The translations under genes were made by a program, and so were the position numbers. A stretch of DNA of 42,891 bases from Brachybacterium nesterenkovii (GTDB taxonomy: Bacteria; Actinomycetota; Actinomycetes; Actinomycetales; Dermabacteraceae), in assembly GCF_900163655.1 (NCBI RefSeq), contig NZ_FWFG01000089.1:1-42891 (forward strand). The letters run 5' to 3'. The notes below the pieces were generated by a model. That model saw only the letters and a program-made list of their open reading frames with translations, made no database searches and was not told the DNA's origin. Below are positions 7,863 to 16,371 of the stretch, piece by piece (position 1 is the first letter of the stretch; each line of letters starts with the position of its first letter).

Positions 7863-9376
7863 CGGATCTCCTTCCCCGCGACGGCCCAGTAGGTCGAGGC
7901 GAGCTTGCTGAGGGTCTCGTTCCATTCGGCCTCGGGGTCCGAGTCGGCGACGAAGCCGGCCGAGGCCCGCAGCACGAAGGCCCCGTCGCGGTGGACGGCC
8001 ATGCGGATCGCCAGCCCCAGCAGCGCCTCGCGCGCATCGGTGCCGATCAGGCCGAAGGCGCCCGCGTAGAAGCCGCGCCGGGACGTCTCGAGGTCCTCGA
8101 TGATCTCCATCGCCCGCACCTTCGGGGCGCCCGAGACGGTGCCGGCGGGGAAGGACGCGCGCACCACGTCGTAGGCGTCGGCGTCGTCGGCCAGCTCGCA
8201 CGAGACCTGGGAGACGATGTGGAAGACGTGGCTGTACGTCTCGATCGTCATGAGGGTCTCGACGTCGAGGGTGCCGGGCCGGGAGATGCGTCCGAAGTCG
8301 TTGCGGCACAGGTCCACGAGCATGATGTGCTCGGCCCGCTCCTTCGGGTTCGCGAGCAGCTCGGCCTTGGTGGCCTCCTCGTCGCCGCCGCGGCGGGCGG
8401 TCCCGGCGATGGGGCGCATGACGGCGCGGCCGTCCTCGACGCGCACGAACAGCTCGGGGCTCGCGCACACGATCGTGTACCCGGCGGCGGGCAGCAGCGC
8501 CATGTACGGGGAGGGGTTGCGCTCCCGCAGGCGCTCGTAGACCGCCAGCGGCGTCGCCTGCGTGCGCACGGTCAGCGAGTGCCCGAGCTGCACCTGGTAG
8601 ATGTCGCCGATGCGGATGTGCTCGAGGCAGCGCTCGCCGCGCGGGAGGTAGTCCTCGCGCGTGATGTCGTCCGTGACCTCGTCGGGCTCGGGCACCTGCG
8701 GGGCGTCGCCTCCCAGCGGCAGGCACGCGGCGGCCTCGAGGGTGCGGGCCACGGCCTCGCCGTCGATGCCGCTCCAGGCCGAGGGGGCGACGACCGCCAG
8801 GCGGGCGCCGGCGGGGTCGAGCGTCACCAGGGCGTCGACGATGCCGAACACGGCATCCGGCGGGGCATCGGGCAGGTCGGCGATCGTACGGGGCAGCTTC
8901 TCGACGTAACGCGCGGCGTCGTAGCCGAACACCGACAGCAGCGACAGCGCCAGGTTCTCGCGGGACGCTTCATCACCCGGATCCAGCGCGGCCCCGAGCG
9001 CCTGGGGGAGGCGGAACAGGGCGTCGTCGTCGACGAGGCGGCGCTGGCCGTCGACCGTCTCGATCGTGCCGGAGGCGTCGAGGATGCGTTCGAGGGCCTC
9101 GCGGAGGTCCGGTTGTCCGCTCACGCGGACGACGCCGCGCGTCACGGTCACCTCGGCGCGACCGGCGAGGCCGGCCAGCGACACGCGGTTGTCGGTGGCG
9201 GGGCCGCCGACGGACTCGAGCAGGAAGGCGTGCTCGGCGCCGAAGGCGTCGCGCAGGGCGCGGTAGGCCGCGAGGGGGGCCACCGGGGACAGGGTGCGGC
9301 GCTCGACGGTGCAGCGCGCTGTGCCGGCGATCGGGCTGTTTCCGGGCGCGGGGGCGGCGGTGTTCGGGGAGGTCAC
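7859..9376 (-). CDS. Anthranilate synthase component I family protein (TrpE-like)
   Basis: A 505-residue chorismate-binding enzyme. The N-terminal domain has LLES (52-55), the motif linked to tryptophan feedback binding in TrpE. The catalytic half has YQVQLGHSL, NPSPYMALL, RPIAGTARRG, ERAEHIMLVDLCRND and FPAGTVSGAPKVRAMEII (about residue 405-425), all conserved in TrpE/PabB enzymes. The product would be anthranilate (tryptophan or secondary metabolism), or aminodeoxychorismate if PabB. The start is GTG at 9376 with GAGGA seven bases upstream. It overlaps the amidotransferase gene by four bases. The pair is inserted between DUF721 and gyrB, which are normally adjacent in actinobacteria, and no other trp gene is nearby. 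Confidence 0.9.
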   Translation of the reverse strand: MTSPNTAAPAPGNSPIAGTARCTVERRTLSPVAPLAAYRALRDAFGAEHAFLLESVGGPATDNRVSLAGLAGRAEVTVTRGVVRVSGQPDLREALERILDASGTIETVDGQRRLVDDDALFRLPQALGAALDPGDEASRENLALSLLSVFGYDAARYVEKLPRTIADLPDAPPDAVFGIVDALVTLDPAGARLAVVAPSAWSGIDGEAVARTLEAAACLPLGGDAPQVPEPDEVTDDITREDYLPRGERCLEHIRIGDIYQVQLGHSLTVRTQATPLAVYERLRERNPSPYMALLPAAGYTIVCASPELFVRVEDGRAVMRPIAGTARRGGDEEATKAELLANPKERAEHIMLVDLCRNDFGRISRPGTLDVETLMTIETYSHVFHIVSQVSCELADDADAYDVVRASFPAGTVSGAPKVRAMEIIEDLETSRRGFYAGAFGLIGTDAREALLGLAIRMAVHRDGAFVLRASAGFVADSDPEAEWNETLSKLASTYWAVAGKEIR

Positions 9377-9518
9377 GGGTCGGTCCTCTGCTGGACGGGG
9401 GCGGTCTGGCCATTGTGGCAGGTGGGATGGGGCGGACCCGGGCGCGTCCGCCCAGCGGGGCGGGAATCGGGGCAGCGCAGGGCCGGATCACGGGGTGGAT
9501 GGATCACCGGAGCGCGGG

Positions 9519-10235
9519 TCAGCCGTAGGTGTCACGCGGGCCGCGCCAGGTGACGGTGCGCCGTCCCTTCTTCCAGGACTGCGCGGCGGGACCGGTCACC
9601 GTCAGCTCGGAGATCACCGAGGCCCCGACGTGCTCGTGGATGCGGGTGATGATCTGCGGGGTCAGCATCCGCATCTGCGTGGCCCAGGCCGACGAGGACG
9701 CGCTGACGCGGAGCACGCCCGCATCGAGGCTCACGGGGCGGCAGTGCGCAGCGATCTCCTCCCCGACGATCTGGTCCCATTCCTCCAGCACGCGGCCGGA
9801 GCTCATCCCCTCCTCCCAGCCCAGCGAGCCGAGCACGCGCCGCAGCACGTTCTGGATGCCCTGCGGGTCGCGCGGGTCGGGACGGGCACCGGAGTAGCCG
9901 GGGGCGCTGCCGGAGCGATCGCGCAGGTCCCGGGCCTGGGTCTTCGCGGAGATCGGGAACAGGCCGCGGTCCCGTGCGGCCGCACGGGACTGGTTGACGG
10001 TGCGGCGCGCGAGCTCGAAGGGGTCGACGAGGTCGCGCGGCAGGTCCGGCGGATCCCAGGCATTGATGCGGTCGGTCTCGTCCTCTCCCGCACGCCCGGC
10101 GGTGGCCCCGAGCTCATCCTCCGCGCGATCGCCAGGGCCGACCGCCCTCGCATCGGCGCGCTCGTCGGGCCCGCCTCGCCGCCACGTCCCCAGGTCGTAG
10201 GGGTTCGGCGCCCGGTACGGGTCGGGGCTCACCAT
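9519..10235 (-). CDS. DUF721 (DciA-like) family protein
   Basis: A 238-residue protein. The first ~130 residues are hydrophilic with a DPFELARRTVNQSRAAARDRG helix. The conserved C-terminal domain follows: VLRRVLGSLGWEEG, EEWDQIVGEEIAAHCRP, GVLRVSASSSAWATQMRML and a final strand ending near RGPRDTYG. This is the DUF721 domain related to the helicase-loading protein DciA. In actinobacteria it sits directly after recF, as here. ATG at 10235 overlaps the recF stop (a GTG at 10232 is an alternative forming GTGA), with GGGAG upstream. A role in replication or repair at the origin is inferred from family and place. Confidence 0.85.
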   Translation of the reverse strand: MVSPDPYRAPNPYDLGTWRRGGPDERADARAVGPGDRAEDELGATAGRAGEDETDRINAWDPPDLPRDLVDPFELARRTVNQSRAAARDRGLFPISAKTQARDLRDRSGSAPGYSGARPDPRDPQGIQNVLRRVLGSLGWEEGMSSGRVLEEWDQIVGEEIAAHCRPVSLDAGVLRVSASSSAWATQMRMLTPQIITRIHEHVGASVISELTVTGPAAQSWKKGRRTVTWRGPRDTYG

Positions 10236-11518
10236 GCGGCGCTCCCGGTGTCGGCGATGCCGCGGCGGAACCCTCCCTCGCGCACGACGGCGCTGCCCCG
10301 CGTCACGTCCACCACCTGGATCTCCCCCTCGAGGGAGTCGGGGATGTCGGAGTCGTTGGCGGTGGTGATGAGCACCTGGCGGGCGCCGGTGATGATCCGT
10401 CCCAGGCGCTCGCGGCGGTGGGCGTCGAGCTCGCTGAACACGTCGTCGAGCATGAGGATCGGCTCGCCGTCGCCCAGGTCCCCCTCCTCGAGGCGCAGGA
10501 GGTCGTAGCTGGCCAGGCGCAGGGCAAGCGCGAGGGACCAGGACTCGCCGTGGCTCGCATAGCCCTTGGCGGGGAAGTCGTTCAAGCGGATCTCGAGGTC
10601 GTCGCGGTGGGGTCCCACGAGGCTCACGCCGCGGTCGATCTCGTCCTCGCGGCGCTCGGCGATGATCGCCAGGAGCGCGTCGCGGAGCTCGAGGGTCGAC
10701 GGCAGCGTCCCGTCGGGCGCGCCGAGGGCGTCGACCACGGCCCCGCGGTAGCCGATGTCGGCGGGTGAGTCGACCGTGCCGCGGTCCTCGGGCGACAGGT
10801 CGAGGGCCGCCTCGGCGCCCTCGTCGGTGGCGACCCGCAGGTAGGAGTAGCCCAGATGCGGGCGCAGGCGATTGACCAGGTGGATGCGGGCGCGGGTGAG
10901 CTCCGCGCCCAGGCCGGCGAGCTGGGTGTCCCACACCTCGAGGGTCGAGGCGGCGGTCTCGGCGGGGTCGAGGCCGCCGACGCTGCGGCCGCTGCCGCCG
11001 CGCTTCATCGACCGCATCTGCTTGAGCAGGTGGGAGCGCTGCTTGAGCACGCGGTCGTAGTCGGCCTTGACGCTCGCGAAGCGGGGGGCGATCTCGAAGA
11101 GGAGCTCGTCGAGGAAGCGGCGTCGACCGTCGGGGTCGCCCTTGACCAGCGAGAGGTCCTCGGGGGCGAAGAGTACGGCGCGGACCTCGCCGAGGAGGTC
11201 CCGCAGCCGCGAGAGCGCCGCTCCCTGGACCCGAGCGGTGTTGGAGCGCCCGGGGGTGATCTGGAGGTCCACCTGCAGGGGGCGACCGGCGCGGAGGAAG
11301 GAGGCGCGGACGATCGCGGTCTGCTGTCCCCGCGCGACGAGGGCGGCATCGTGCGGGACGCGGTGGCTCGAGAGGGTCGCGAGGTACCAGACGGCCTCGA
11401 CGATGTTGGTCTTGCCCTGCCCGTTGGGGCCGACGAAGACGGTCACCCCGGGCTTCAGGGCGAGCTCGAGGCGGGGGTAGGAGCGGTAGTCGGTGAGGTG
11501 GAGGGCCGTCAGCTCCAT
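10229..11518 (-). CDS. recF: DNA replication and repair protein RecF
   Basis: A 429-residue SMC-like ATPase that helps load RecA at gapped, SSB-coated DNA. Walker A is GPNGQGKT (residues 30-37), the ABC signature region is SHGESWSLALALRL (about 320-333), and Walker B is ILMLDDVFSELD (about 350-361). The length is slightly above the typical ~370-400. ATG at 11518 begins MELTALHLTDYRSY, the usual RecF start. It follows dnaN after 139 bases and overlaps DUF721. Confidence 0.97.
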   Translation of the reverse strand: MELTALHLTDYRSYPRLELALKPGVTVFVGPNGQGKTNIVEAVWYLATLSSHRVPHDAALVARGQQTAIVRASFLRAGRPLQVDLQITPGRSNTARVQGAALSRLRDLLGEVRAVLFAPEDLSLVKGDPDGRRRFLDELLFEIAPRFASVKADYDRVLKQRSHLLKQMRSMKRGGSGRSVGGLDPAETAASTLEVWDTQLAGLGAELTRARIHLVNRLRPHLGYSYLRVATDEGAEAALDLSPEDRGTVDSPADIGYRGAVVDALGAPDGTLPSTLELRDALLAIIAERREDEIDRGVSLVGPHRDDLEIRLNDFPAKGYASHGESWSLALALRLASYDLLRLEEGDLGDGEPILMLDDVFSELDAHRRERLGRIITGARQVLITTANDSDIPDSLEGEIQVVDVTRGSAVVREGGFRRGIADTGSAAW

Positions 11519-11657
11519 GCCGCGTCCCTCCTCGTCTCCATCCGTCCCGACCAGGTGCCCGTCGTCTCAGCGTGCCCAACGTGCCCGGCACGATGCGCAC
11601 GGGGATGGCCGCAGGCCCTCCCGTCCTCCGTGATGTGCGCTGCGACCTGCGCCGACG

Positions 11658-12782
11658 TCAGATCCGCATCGGCATGAGCAGGTACCGGTAGGACGCATCC
11701 GGGCTGCCCTCGAGCGAGTCCTGGCCGCTCATGACCGACGGCTTGATCGAGTCGGTGAAGGTGAGGCGGGCGAAGTCGGTGCCCAGCGCGCCGAGGCCGT
11801 CGAGCAGGAAGCCGGAGTTGAATCCGACCACGAGATCCTCGCCCTCGAGCTGCGCCTCGAGGACCTCGGAGGCCTGGGCGTCGTCGCCGGCGCCGGCCTC
11901 GAGGGCCACCTGCCCCTCGGTGAAGGAGAGGCGGACGGGGGTGTTGCGCTCGGCCACGAGGGAGACGCGCTTGACGGCCTCGATGAGCGGGGCGGTCGCC
12001 ACGACGGCGGTGATGGCCGTGTGATCGGGGAACAGGCGGCGCACCGGCGGGTAGTCGCCGTCTACGAGGGTCGAGGTGGTGCGGCGGCCGCTGGACTCGA
12101 AGCCGATGAGGTGGGCCGCGGAATCGTCGGCCAGGGCGATGTCGACGCTCGCGCCGGTCGACAGGGAGCGGGCGACCTCCTGCAGGGTGCGGCCGCGGAC
12201 CAGGGCGGTCATCTCGGCCGACGGCGAGGCCGGGTTCCACGTCAGCTCGCGCAGCGCGAGGCGGTAGCGGTCGGTCGCCATGAGGGTGACCTTCTCGCCC
12301 TCGATCTCCATGCGCACGCCGGTCAGCAGCGGCAGGGTGTCGTCCTTGGACGCGGCGACGGTCACCTGGCCGATGGCCTCGGCGAGCGTGTGGGCGTCGA
12401 CGGTGCCGGCGACCTCGGGCATGACGGGCAGCTGCGGGTACTCCTCGACGGGGAGGGTCGCGAGCGCGAAGCGGGCGCTGCCGCAGGTGACCTGCAGCTT
12501 CGTGCCCTCGAGGGCCACGGAGACGCTCTTGTTCGGGAGCGCTCGGACGATATCGGAGAGCATGCGCCCCTGGACGAGGACCTCGCCGGGCTGGTCGACC
12601 TCGGCGGCGAGCGTGATCTGCGCGCTGACCTCGTAGTCGAAGGTCGACAGCTGCAGCTCGCCGCTCGCGTCGGCGACGATGCGCACGCCCTGCAGGATGG
12701 GCATCGCGGGCCGGACCGGGAGGGTGCGGGTGGCCCAGGAGACGGCGTCGGCGAGGACGCCGCGATCGAGGTGGAACTTCAC
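11658..12782 (-). CDS. dnaN: DNA polymerase III sliding clamp (beta subunit)
   Basis: A 374-residue sliding clamp with three repeated clamp folds. Typical segments are SWATRTLPVRPAMPILQGV near the start, GRMLSDIVRALPN, and the closing YRYLLMPMRI that forms the conserved C-terminus. The start chosen is the GTG at 12782 (MKFHLDRGVL). GGAG lies eight bases upstream of it, whereas the GTG at 12791 would abut that ribosome site. The gene is transcribed away from the dnaN-dnaA origin region towards recF. Confidence 0.97.
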   Translation of the reverse strand: MKFHLDRGVLADAVSWATRTLPVRPAMPILQGVRIVADASGELQLSTFDYEVSAQITLAAEVDQPGEVLVQGRMLSDIVRALPNKSVSVALEGTKLQVTCGSARFALATLPVEEYPQLPVMPEVAGTVDAHTLAEAIGQVTVAASKDDTLPLLTGVRMEIEGEKVTLMATDRYRLALRELTWNPASPSAEMTALVRGRTLQEVARSLSTGASVDIALADDSAAHLIGFESSGRRTTSTLVDGDYPPVRRLFPDHTAITAVVATAPLIEAVKRVSLVAERNTPVRLSFTEGQVALEAGAGDDAQASEVLEAQLEGEDLVVGFNSGFLLDGLGALGTDFARLTFTDSIKPSVMSGQDSLEGSPDASYRYLLMPMRI

Positions 12783-13413
12783 CGTTGCCACTCCTTCGCA
12801 AGTGGTCGAGCTGTGGTCTGTCAGGGGGTCGCGAGCACGATCTCATGCGCTCGCACGGCACGGGTGCGGATCACGGGAATTCTGGGGATCCGGCCACCTC
12901 GCGCGGATGCCCACAGTAGCCCGCTCGTGGACGACACGCCGAATCGAGTCCTTGACTCGGGGACGATCGTGACTCGCGCTCGCTCACGGACCCGGAGATC
13001 CTCATCGTCCGTGCTCCCTCCGGCCCTCGCTCCCCGCATCCCTCGGCGCCCCCGCCCCCATCCACATCCCCCGTGCTCCAAGAACTACAGACATCCTCTT
13101 CACGGCTGTCGATTCTGGGGAGAACCCGCATCGTCGCAGGTGGGCGCCGGAAAGAACGGTCACAGAGGCACGTGCACGAGTGCCCGTGCGCTGTCGATGC
13201 CCTGTGGAGGAGGACGCTCTGCGGATTCTCGGCGTTCATCGGGAATCCACATGGCGTCGTGGGGAAAGCTCCGTGACTCCACATTGTCCACAGCGTTGTT
13301 CACACTGGGGACAGACGAGGGCTGACCGGCCGTGTGATCCCCTTCCGCCGTCGGTCCCCTGATCTCATCCCACCCTGCGATCGACGACGAGGATCGGCCG
13401 CCGGGGTGTCTGC
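12783..13413. other. dnaN-dnaA intergenic region, probable oriC
   Basis: About 630 gene-free bases between dnaA and dnaN, the usual actinobacterial origin position. Two good DnaA boxes lie at 13284-13292 (TTGTCCACA) and 13296-13304 (TTGTTCACA). Weaker ones are at 13203-13211 (minus), 13243-13251 and the CCATCCACA near 13059. There are fewer strong boxes than expected and no striking AT-rich stretch, so the assignment rests mostly on position. The region must also hold the dnaN promoter. Confidence 0.6.
13284..13304 (+). promoter_or_regulatory. Pair of DnaA boxes
   Basis: TTGTCCACA (exact actinobacterial consensus) and TTGTTCACA (one mismatch) lie in the same orientation, 12 bases apart start to start, in the dnaN-dnaA spacer. 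This is the strongest DnaA-binding signal in the expected origin. Confidence 0.75.
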
Positions 13414-15051
13414 TCAGCCCTGCTGGGAGGACGAGTTCTTGATGCGCGCCGTGAGCTCGGTGACCTGGTTGAAGATCGCCCGCCGCTCCTTCATGAGCTC
13501 GGAGATCTTCTTGTTGGCGTGCATGACCGTCGTATGGTCGCGGCCGCCGAACTCCTGGCCGATGCGGATGAGCGGCATGTCCGTGAGCTCGCGGCACAGG
13601 TACATCGCGATCTGCCGCGCCGTGACGAGGGTGCGGGTGCGAGCCCCGCCGGTGATCTGGTCGACGGTGAGCCCGAAGTAGCTGGCTGTCTGGGCGATGA
13701 TCGTCGGCGCCGTGATCTCCGCGCCGTTGTCATGGGCCAGGAGGTCCTTGAGCACGGACTCCGCCAGCGACACGTCCATCGGCTGCCGGGAGAGCGAGTG
13801 CAGGGCCTGGACGCGGATCAGCGCGCCCTCGAGCTCGCGGATGTTCGAGGAGATGCGCGAGGCGATGTACTCGAGCACATCGCGCGGGACCTCCTGGGTC
13901 CCCTCCATCTGGACCTTCTTGCGCAGGATCGCGATGCGGGTCTCGAGGTCCGGCGGCTGCACGTCCGTCATGAGCCCCATCTCGAAGCGCGAGCGCATGC
14001 GGTCCTCGAAGCCGCCGAGCTGCTTGGGCGGCAGGTCCGAGGTGATGACGATCTGCTTGTCGGCGTTGTGCAGCGTGTTGAACGTATGGAAGAACGCCTC
14101 CATCGTCTCGGGCGCCCGCTGCAGGAACTGGATGTCGTCGATGAGCAGGATGTCGATGTCGCGGTAGCGGCGGTGGAACTCCTGCGCCTTGCCGAACTGG
14201 CCCGACTGGATGGAGTTGATGAAGTCGTTCGTGAACTCCTCGGAGTTGACGTAGCGGACCTCGATACCCGGGTAGAGGCTCTGGGCGTAGTGGCCCACGG
14301 CGTGCAGCAGGTGGGTCTTGCCCAGTCCGGAGCCGCCGTAGATGAACAGCGGGTTGTACGCCTTCGCGGGCGCCTCGGCGACGGCTGAGGCCGCGGCCTG
14401 GGCGAAGCGGTTGGAGGAGCCGATGACGAAGGTGTCGAAGGTGTACTTGGCGTTGAGCCGGGAGTCCGAGCCGAGGGTCGAGCCGTCGTCCGAAACGGAG
14501 GGCTCGGGACGACGGGGCGCCGGGGAGGGCGATGCGGTGCTCGGCGACGGGAAGCCGAGGACGGGTGCGGTGTCCGCGGGAGCCGCGGCGGAGCGGTCGG
14601 CGCGGGAGGAGGCGGCGTGGGTCACAGCGTCGTCCTCGCGTGCCCGATCACCTGCGGAGACGGGGGGAAGAGCGCTCGGGGGTGCGGTCGGTGCCGTGCT
14701 CTCCACAGTGTTGTCCACAGCGGTGCGGGGGCGACCGGAGCCCGTGCTCGGGGAGGGGACGGGATCGTCGTCGCCGTTGGAGAGCAGGGACTCGTCGATG
14801 GTGACCGCGAAGCGGGTGTCGCGCCCGGTGGTCTCCGACAGCGCCTCTCGCAGCGCGACCGGGATCCGCTGCTCGAACACGTCCTTCGCCCAGGGCGAAG
14901 GGGCCGCGAGCAGGGCAGTGTCCGCCACGACACCCATCAGGCGGGACAGGGTCAGGAACGCCATGACGCGCTCGGAGACCGTCTCGTCGCGACGCAGGAT
15001 GCGCAGGGCCTCGTCCCAGGTCGCGTCGAGGTCGACGTCGTTCTCGTCCAT
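13414..15051 (-). CDS. dnaA: Chromosomal replication initiator protein DnaA
   Basis: A 545-residue AAA+ initiator. Domain I runs from [19 protein letters not shown] to about residue 95. A long Pro/Ser/Ala-rich domain II linker (about 100-200) follows. The AAA+ core begins [20 protein letters not shown], with Walker A GGSGLGKT (about 239-247) and Walker [12 protein letters not shown] (about 294-304). Domain IV carries the DnaA signature [15 protein letters not shown] (about 498-512). ATG at 15051 has GGAG seven bases upstream. DnaA-box-like sites upstream (15090, 15122) suggest autoregulation, and the linker coding sequence contains a perfect DnaA box at 14711. Confidence 0.98.
   Translation of the reverse strand: MDENDVDLDATWDEALRILRRDETVSERVMAFLTLSRLMGVVADTALLAAPSPWAKDVFEQRIPVALREALSETTGRDTRFAVTIDESLLSNGDDDPVPSPSTGSGRPRTAVDNTVESTAPTAPPSALPPVSAGDRAREDDAVTHAASSRADRSAAAPADTAPVLGFPSPSTASPSPAPRRPEPSVSDDGSTLGSDSRLNAKYTFDTFVIGSSNRFAQAAASAVAEAPAKAYNPLFIYGGSGLGKTHLLHAVGHYAQSLYPGIEVRYVNSEEFTNDFINSIQSGQFGKAQEFHRRYRDIDILLIDDIQFLQRAPETMEAFFHTFNTLHNADKQIVITSDLPPKQLGGFEDRMRSRFEMGLMTDVQPPDLETRIAILRKKVQMEGTQEVPRDVLEYIASRISSNIRELEGALIRVQALHSLSRQPMDVSLAESVLKDLLAHDNGAEITAPTIIAQTASYFGLTVDQITGGARTRTLVTARQIAMYLCRELTDMPLIRIGQEFGGRDHTTVMHANKKISELMKERRAIFNQVTELTARIKNSSSQQG
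14699..14719 (+). promoter_or_regulatory. DnaA-box pair inside dnaA
   Basis: CTCTCCACA (14699-14707) and a perfect TTGTCCACA (14711-14719) lie 12 bases apart within the linker-coding part of dnaA. This is the same spacing as the pair in the dnaN-dnaA spacer. Confidence 0.45.
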
Positions 15052-15089
15052 GTGGTGGCTCCGGGGTCGCGGGCTAATGTCCCCGATAG

Positions 15090-15130
15090 TTTTCCACAGG
15101 ATGGGGGAGAAAGGCACAACGCTGTCCACA
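15090..15130 (+). promoter_or_regulatory. DnaA-box-like sites upstream of dnaA
   Basis: TTTTCCACA (15090-15098) and CTGTCCACA (15122-15130) each differ from TTGTCCACA at one base. They lie 40-80 bases before the dnaA start, a position suited to autoregulation. Confidence 0.5.
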
Positions 15131-15228
15131 ATCCTGGGGTCGCCCGGCCCGACCTGCACGACCGGAGGCGGACCCGCTGGGACCCGGTGAGAAACCGACC
15201 ACATCTCCCCGGGGGTCCGATGATTCCG

Positions 15229-15257
15229 TTGACCCCTCCGAAGGCCCCGCCTAGACT
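15229..15257 (+). promoter_or_regulatory. Promoter of the rpmH operon
   Basis: TTGACC (15229-15234) and TAGACT (15252-15257) are separated by exactly 17 bases: a near-consensus housekeeping promoter, the best in the window. It predicts a start near 15264 and a leader of about 140 bases before rpmH. Confidence 0.8.
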
Positions 15258-15404
15258 CGATCAGTCTGTGCTGCGCAGGAGCGCGGTGACTTCCCCAGGA
15301 TGCGGCGCCTTCGGCGCGCCCGGAGAAGCCCGCCCGGTGCGGCCGGCCGCCCGCCACCGCGATCGCGGACCGCCCCGGTCCGCGTGCCTGTCTGAGGAGA
15401 TGTC

Positions 15405-15542
15405 ATGACCAAGCGCACGTTCCAGCCGAACAACCGCCGCCGCGCCCGCAAGCACGGCTTCCGTGCCCGCATGAGCACCCGCGCCGGCCGCGCGATCATC
15501 AACGCGCGCCGCTCCAAGGGCCGCGCCGAGCTCTCCGCCTGA
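15405..15542 (+). CDS. rpmH: 50S ribosomal protein bL34
   Basis: A 45-residue, strongly basic protein: [19 protein letters not shown], then [15 protein letters not shown] and a short acidic end. This is the full bL34 length and pattern. ATG at 15405 follows TGAGGAGA by four bases. It is the first gene of the rpmH-rnpA-yidD-yidC-jag-rsmG-parAB run, behind a strong promoter. Confidence 0.98.
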   Translation: MTKRTFQPNNRRRARKHGFRARMSTRAGRAIINARRSKGRAELSA

Positions 15543-15588
15543 GCCCCGCCGCTCGGCGCTCTGCTCGTCCAGCCCCCGCAGGGCACCC

Positions 15589-16011
15589 GTGACCTGGTCG
15601 CGGCACCGGATCTCCTCCGGTGACGACTTCCGGCGCACCACCCGTCAGGGCGTGCGCGCCGCCCGATCCCACGTGGTCGTCCATCTGGCCCTCCTCCCGG
15701 AGACGCCGGAGGGCCCCCGCGTGGGATTCGTCGTGTCCAAGAAGGTGGGCAACTCGGTGGTCCGCCACCGCGTGACCCGCCGTCTGCGGGAGATCGTCCG
15801 CCCTCGCCTCGACCTGCTGCCCGCAGGATCCACCTGCGTGGTGCGCACGCTCCCCGGCATCCAGGACGTCCCCTTCGCGGAGCTCGCCGACGAGGTCGCC
15901 GGGGCGATGGCCGCGGCCGCGAGGAAGCTGCGCGGCCGCACCGAGAGCCCGGCGGCGTCTCCGGATCCGACCTCGGCGCCTCAGGCATCGCCGACGGGGA
16001 CGCGATCATGA
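15589..16011 (+). CDS. rnpA: Ribonuclease P protein component
   Basis: A 140-residue protein subunit of RNase P, which with the RNA subunit matures tRNA 5' ends. RRHRI-like start ([18 protein letters not shown]), [20 protein letters not shown] and [11 protein letters not shown] include the conserved basic RNR-type region that contacts the RNA. The start is GTG at 15589 with AGGG six bases upstream; no alternative start lies upstream in frame. A ~25-residue Pro/Ser/Thr tail is non-conserved. It overlaps yidD by four bases (ATGA). Confidence 0.95.
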   Translation: MTWSRHRISSGDDFRRTTRQGVRAARSHVVVHLALLPETPEGPRVGFVVSKKVGNSVVRHRVTRRLREIVRPRLDLLPAGSTCVVRTLPGIQDVPFAELADEVAGAMAAAARKLRGRTESPAASPDPTSAPQASPTGTRS

Positions 16012-16292
16012 GCCTCGCCTCGCGCCTGCTGCGCCTGCCGATCCGCGCCTATCAGGTGGGGATCTCCCCGTACACGCCGCCGGCCTGCCGCTTCCACCCC
16101 GTCTGCTCGCAGTACGCGATGGATGCGCTGCGCCGGCACGGCGCCGTCAAGGGGAGCCTGCTCGCAGCGGGCAGGATCTGCCGCTGCAACCCGCTGTCGA
16201 GCGGGGGTCTGGACCCCGTGCCCGCCCCGGGCATGTGGACCAACCCTCGCCTCCGCTCCGCTGGGGGAGGGCCCGAGGGCCCGACCCCCTAG
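16008..16292 (+). CDS. yidD: Membrane protein insertion efficiency factor YidD
   Basis: A 94-residue member of the YidD family, a small peripheral membrane protein that assists YidC-dependent insertion. The signature is [20 protein letters not shown], followed by [14 protein letters not shown] and [18 protein letters not shown], with the three family cysteines present. The ATG overlaps the rnpA stop, and yidC follows after about 80 bases. The last ~15 residues are Gly/Pro-rich and unconserved. Confidence 0.95.
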   Translation: MSLASRLLRLPIRAYQVGISPYTPPACRFHPVCSQYAMDALRRHGAVKGSLLAAGRICRCNPLSSGGLDPVPAPGMWTNPRLRSAGGGPEGPTP

Positions 16293-16371
16293 TCTTGTCC
16301 GAGACCGACCACCCGCAGCCGTCACATCGCATGACCGTCATGCGCCTACCGACGGCAGGAAGACCAGGCCG

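Larger units (their letters stand above)
15052..15404. other. dnaA-rpmH divergent intergenic region
   Basis: About 350 bases between divergently transcribed dnaA and rpmH. It holds DnaA-box-like sites TTTTCCACA (15090-15098) and CTGTCCACA (15122-15130) upstream of dnaA, and the rpmH promoter at 15229-15257. No clear dnaA promoter could be chosen by eye. Confidence 0.6.

Noticed and set aside
2060-7892. Very long plus-strand open frames (874 and 1196 codons) opposite gyrA and gyrB
   Set aside because: They are antisense to unmistakable gyrase genes, have no domains, and arise from GC-rich third positions.
12021-13597. Open frames across the dnaN-dnaA spacer on both strands
   Set aside because: They extend from antisense dnaN or dnaA sequence and cross DnaA boxes; no protein family is recognisable.
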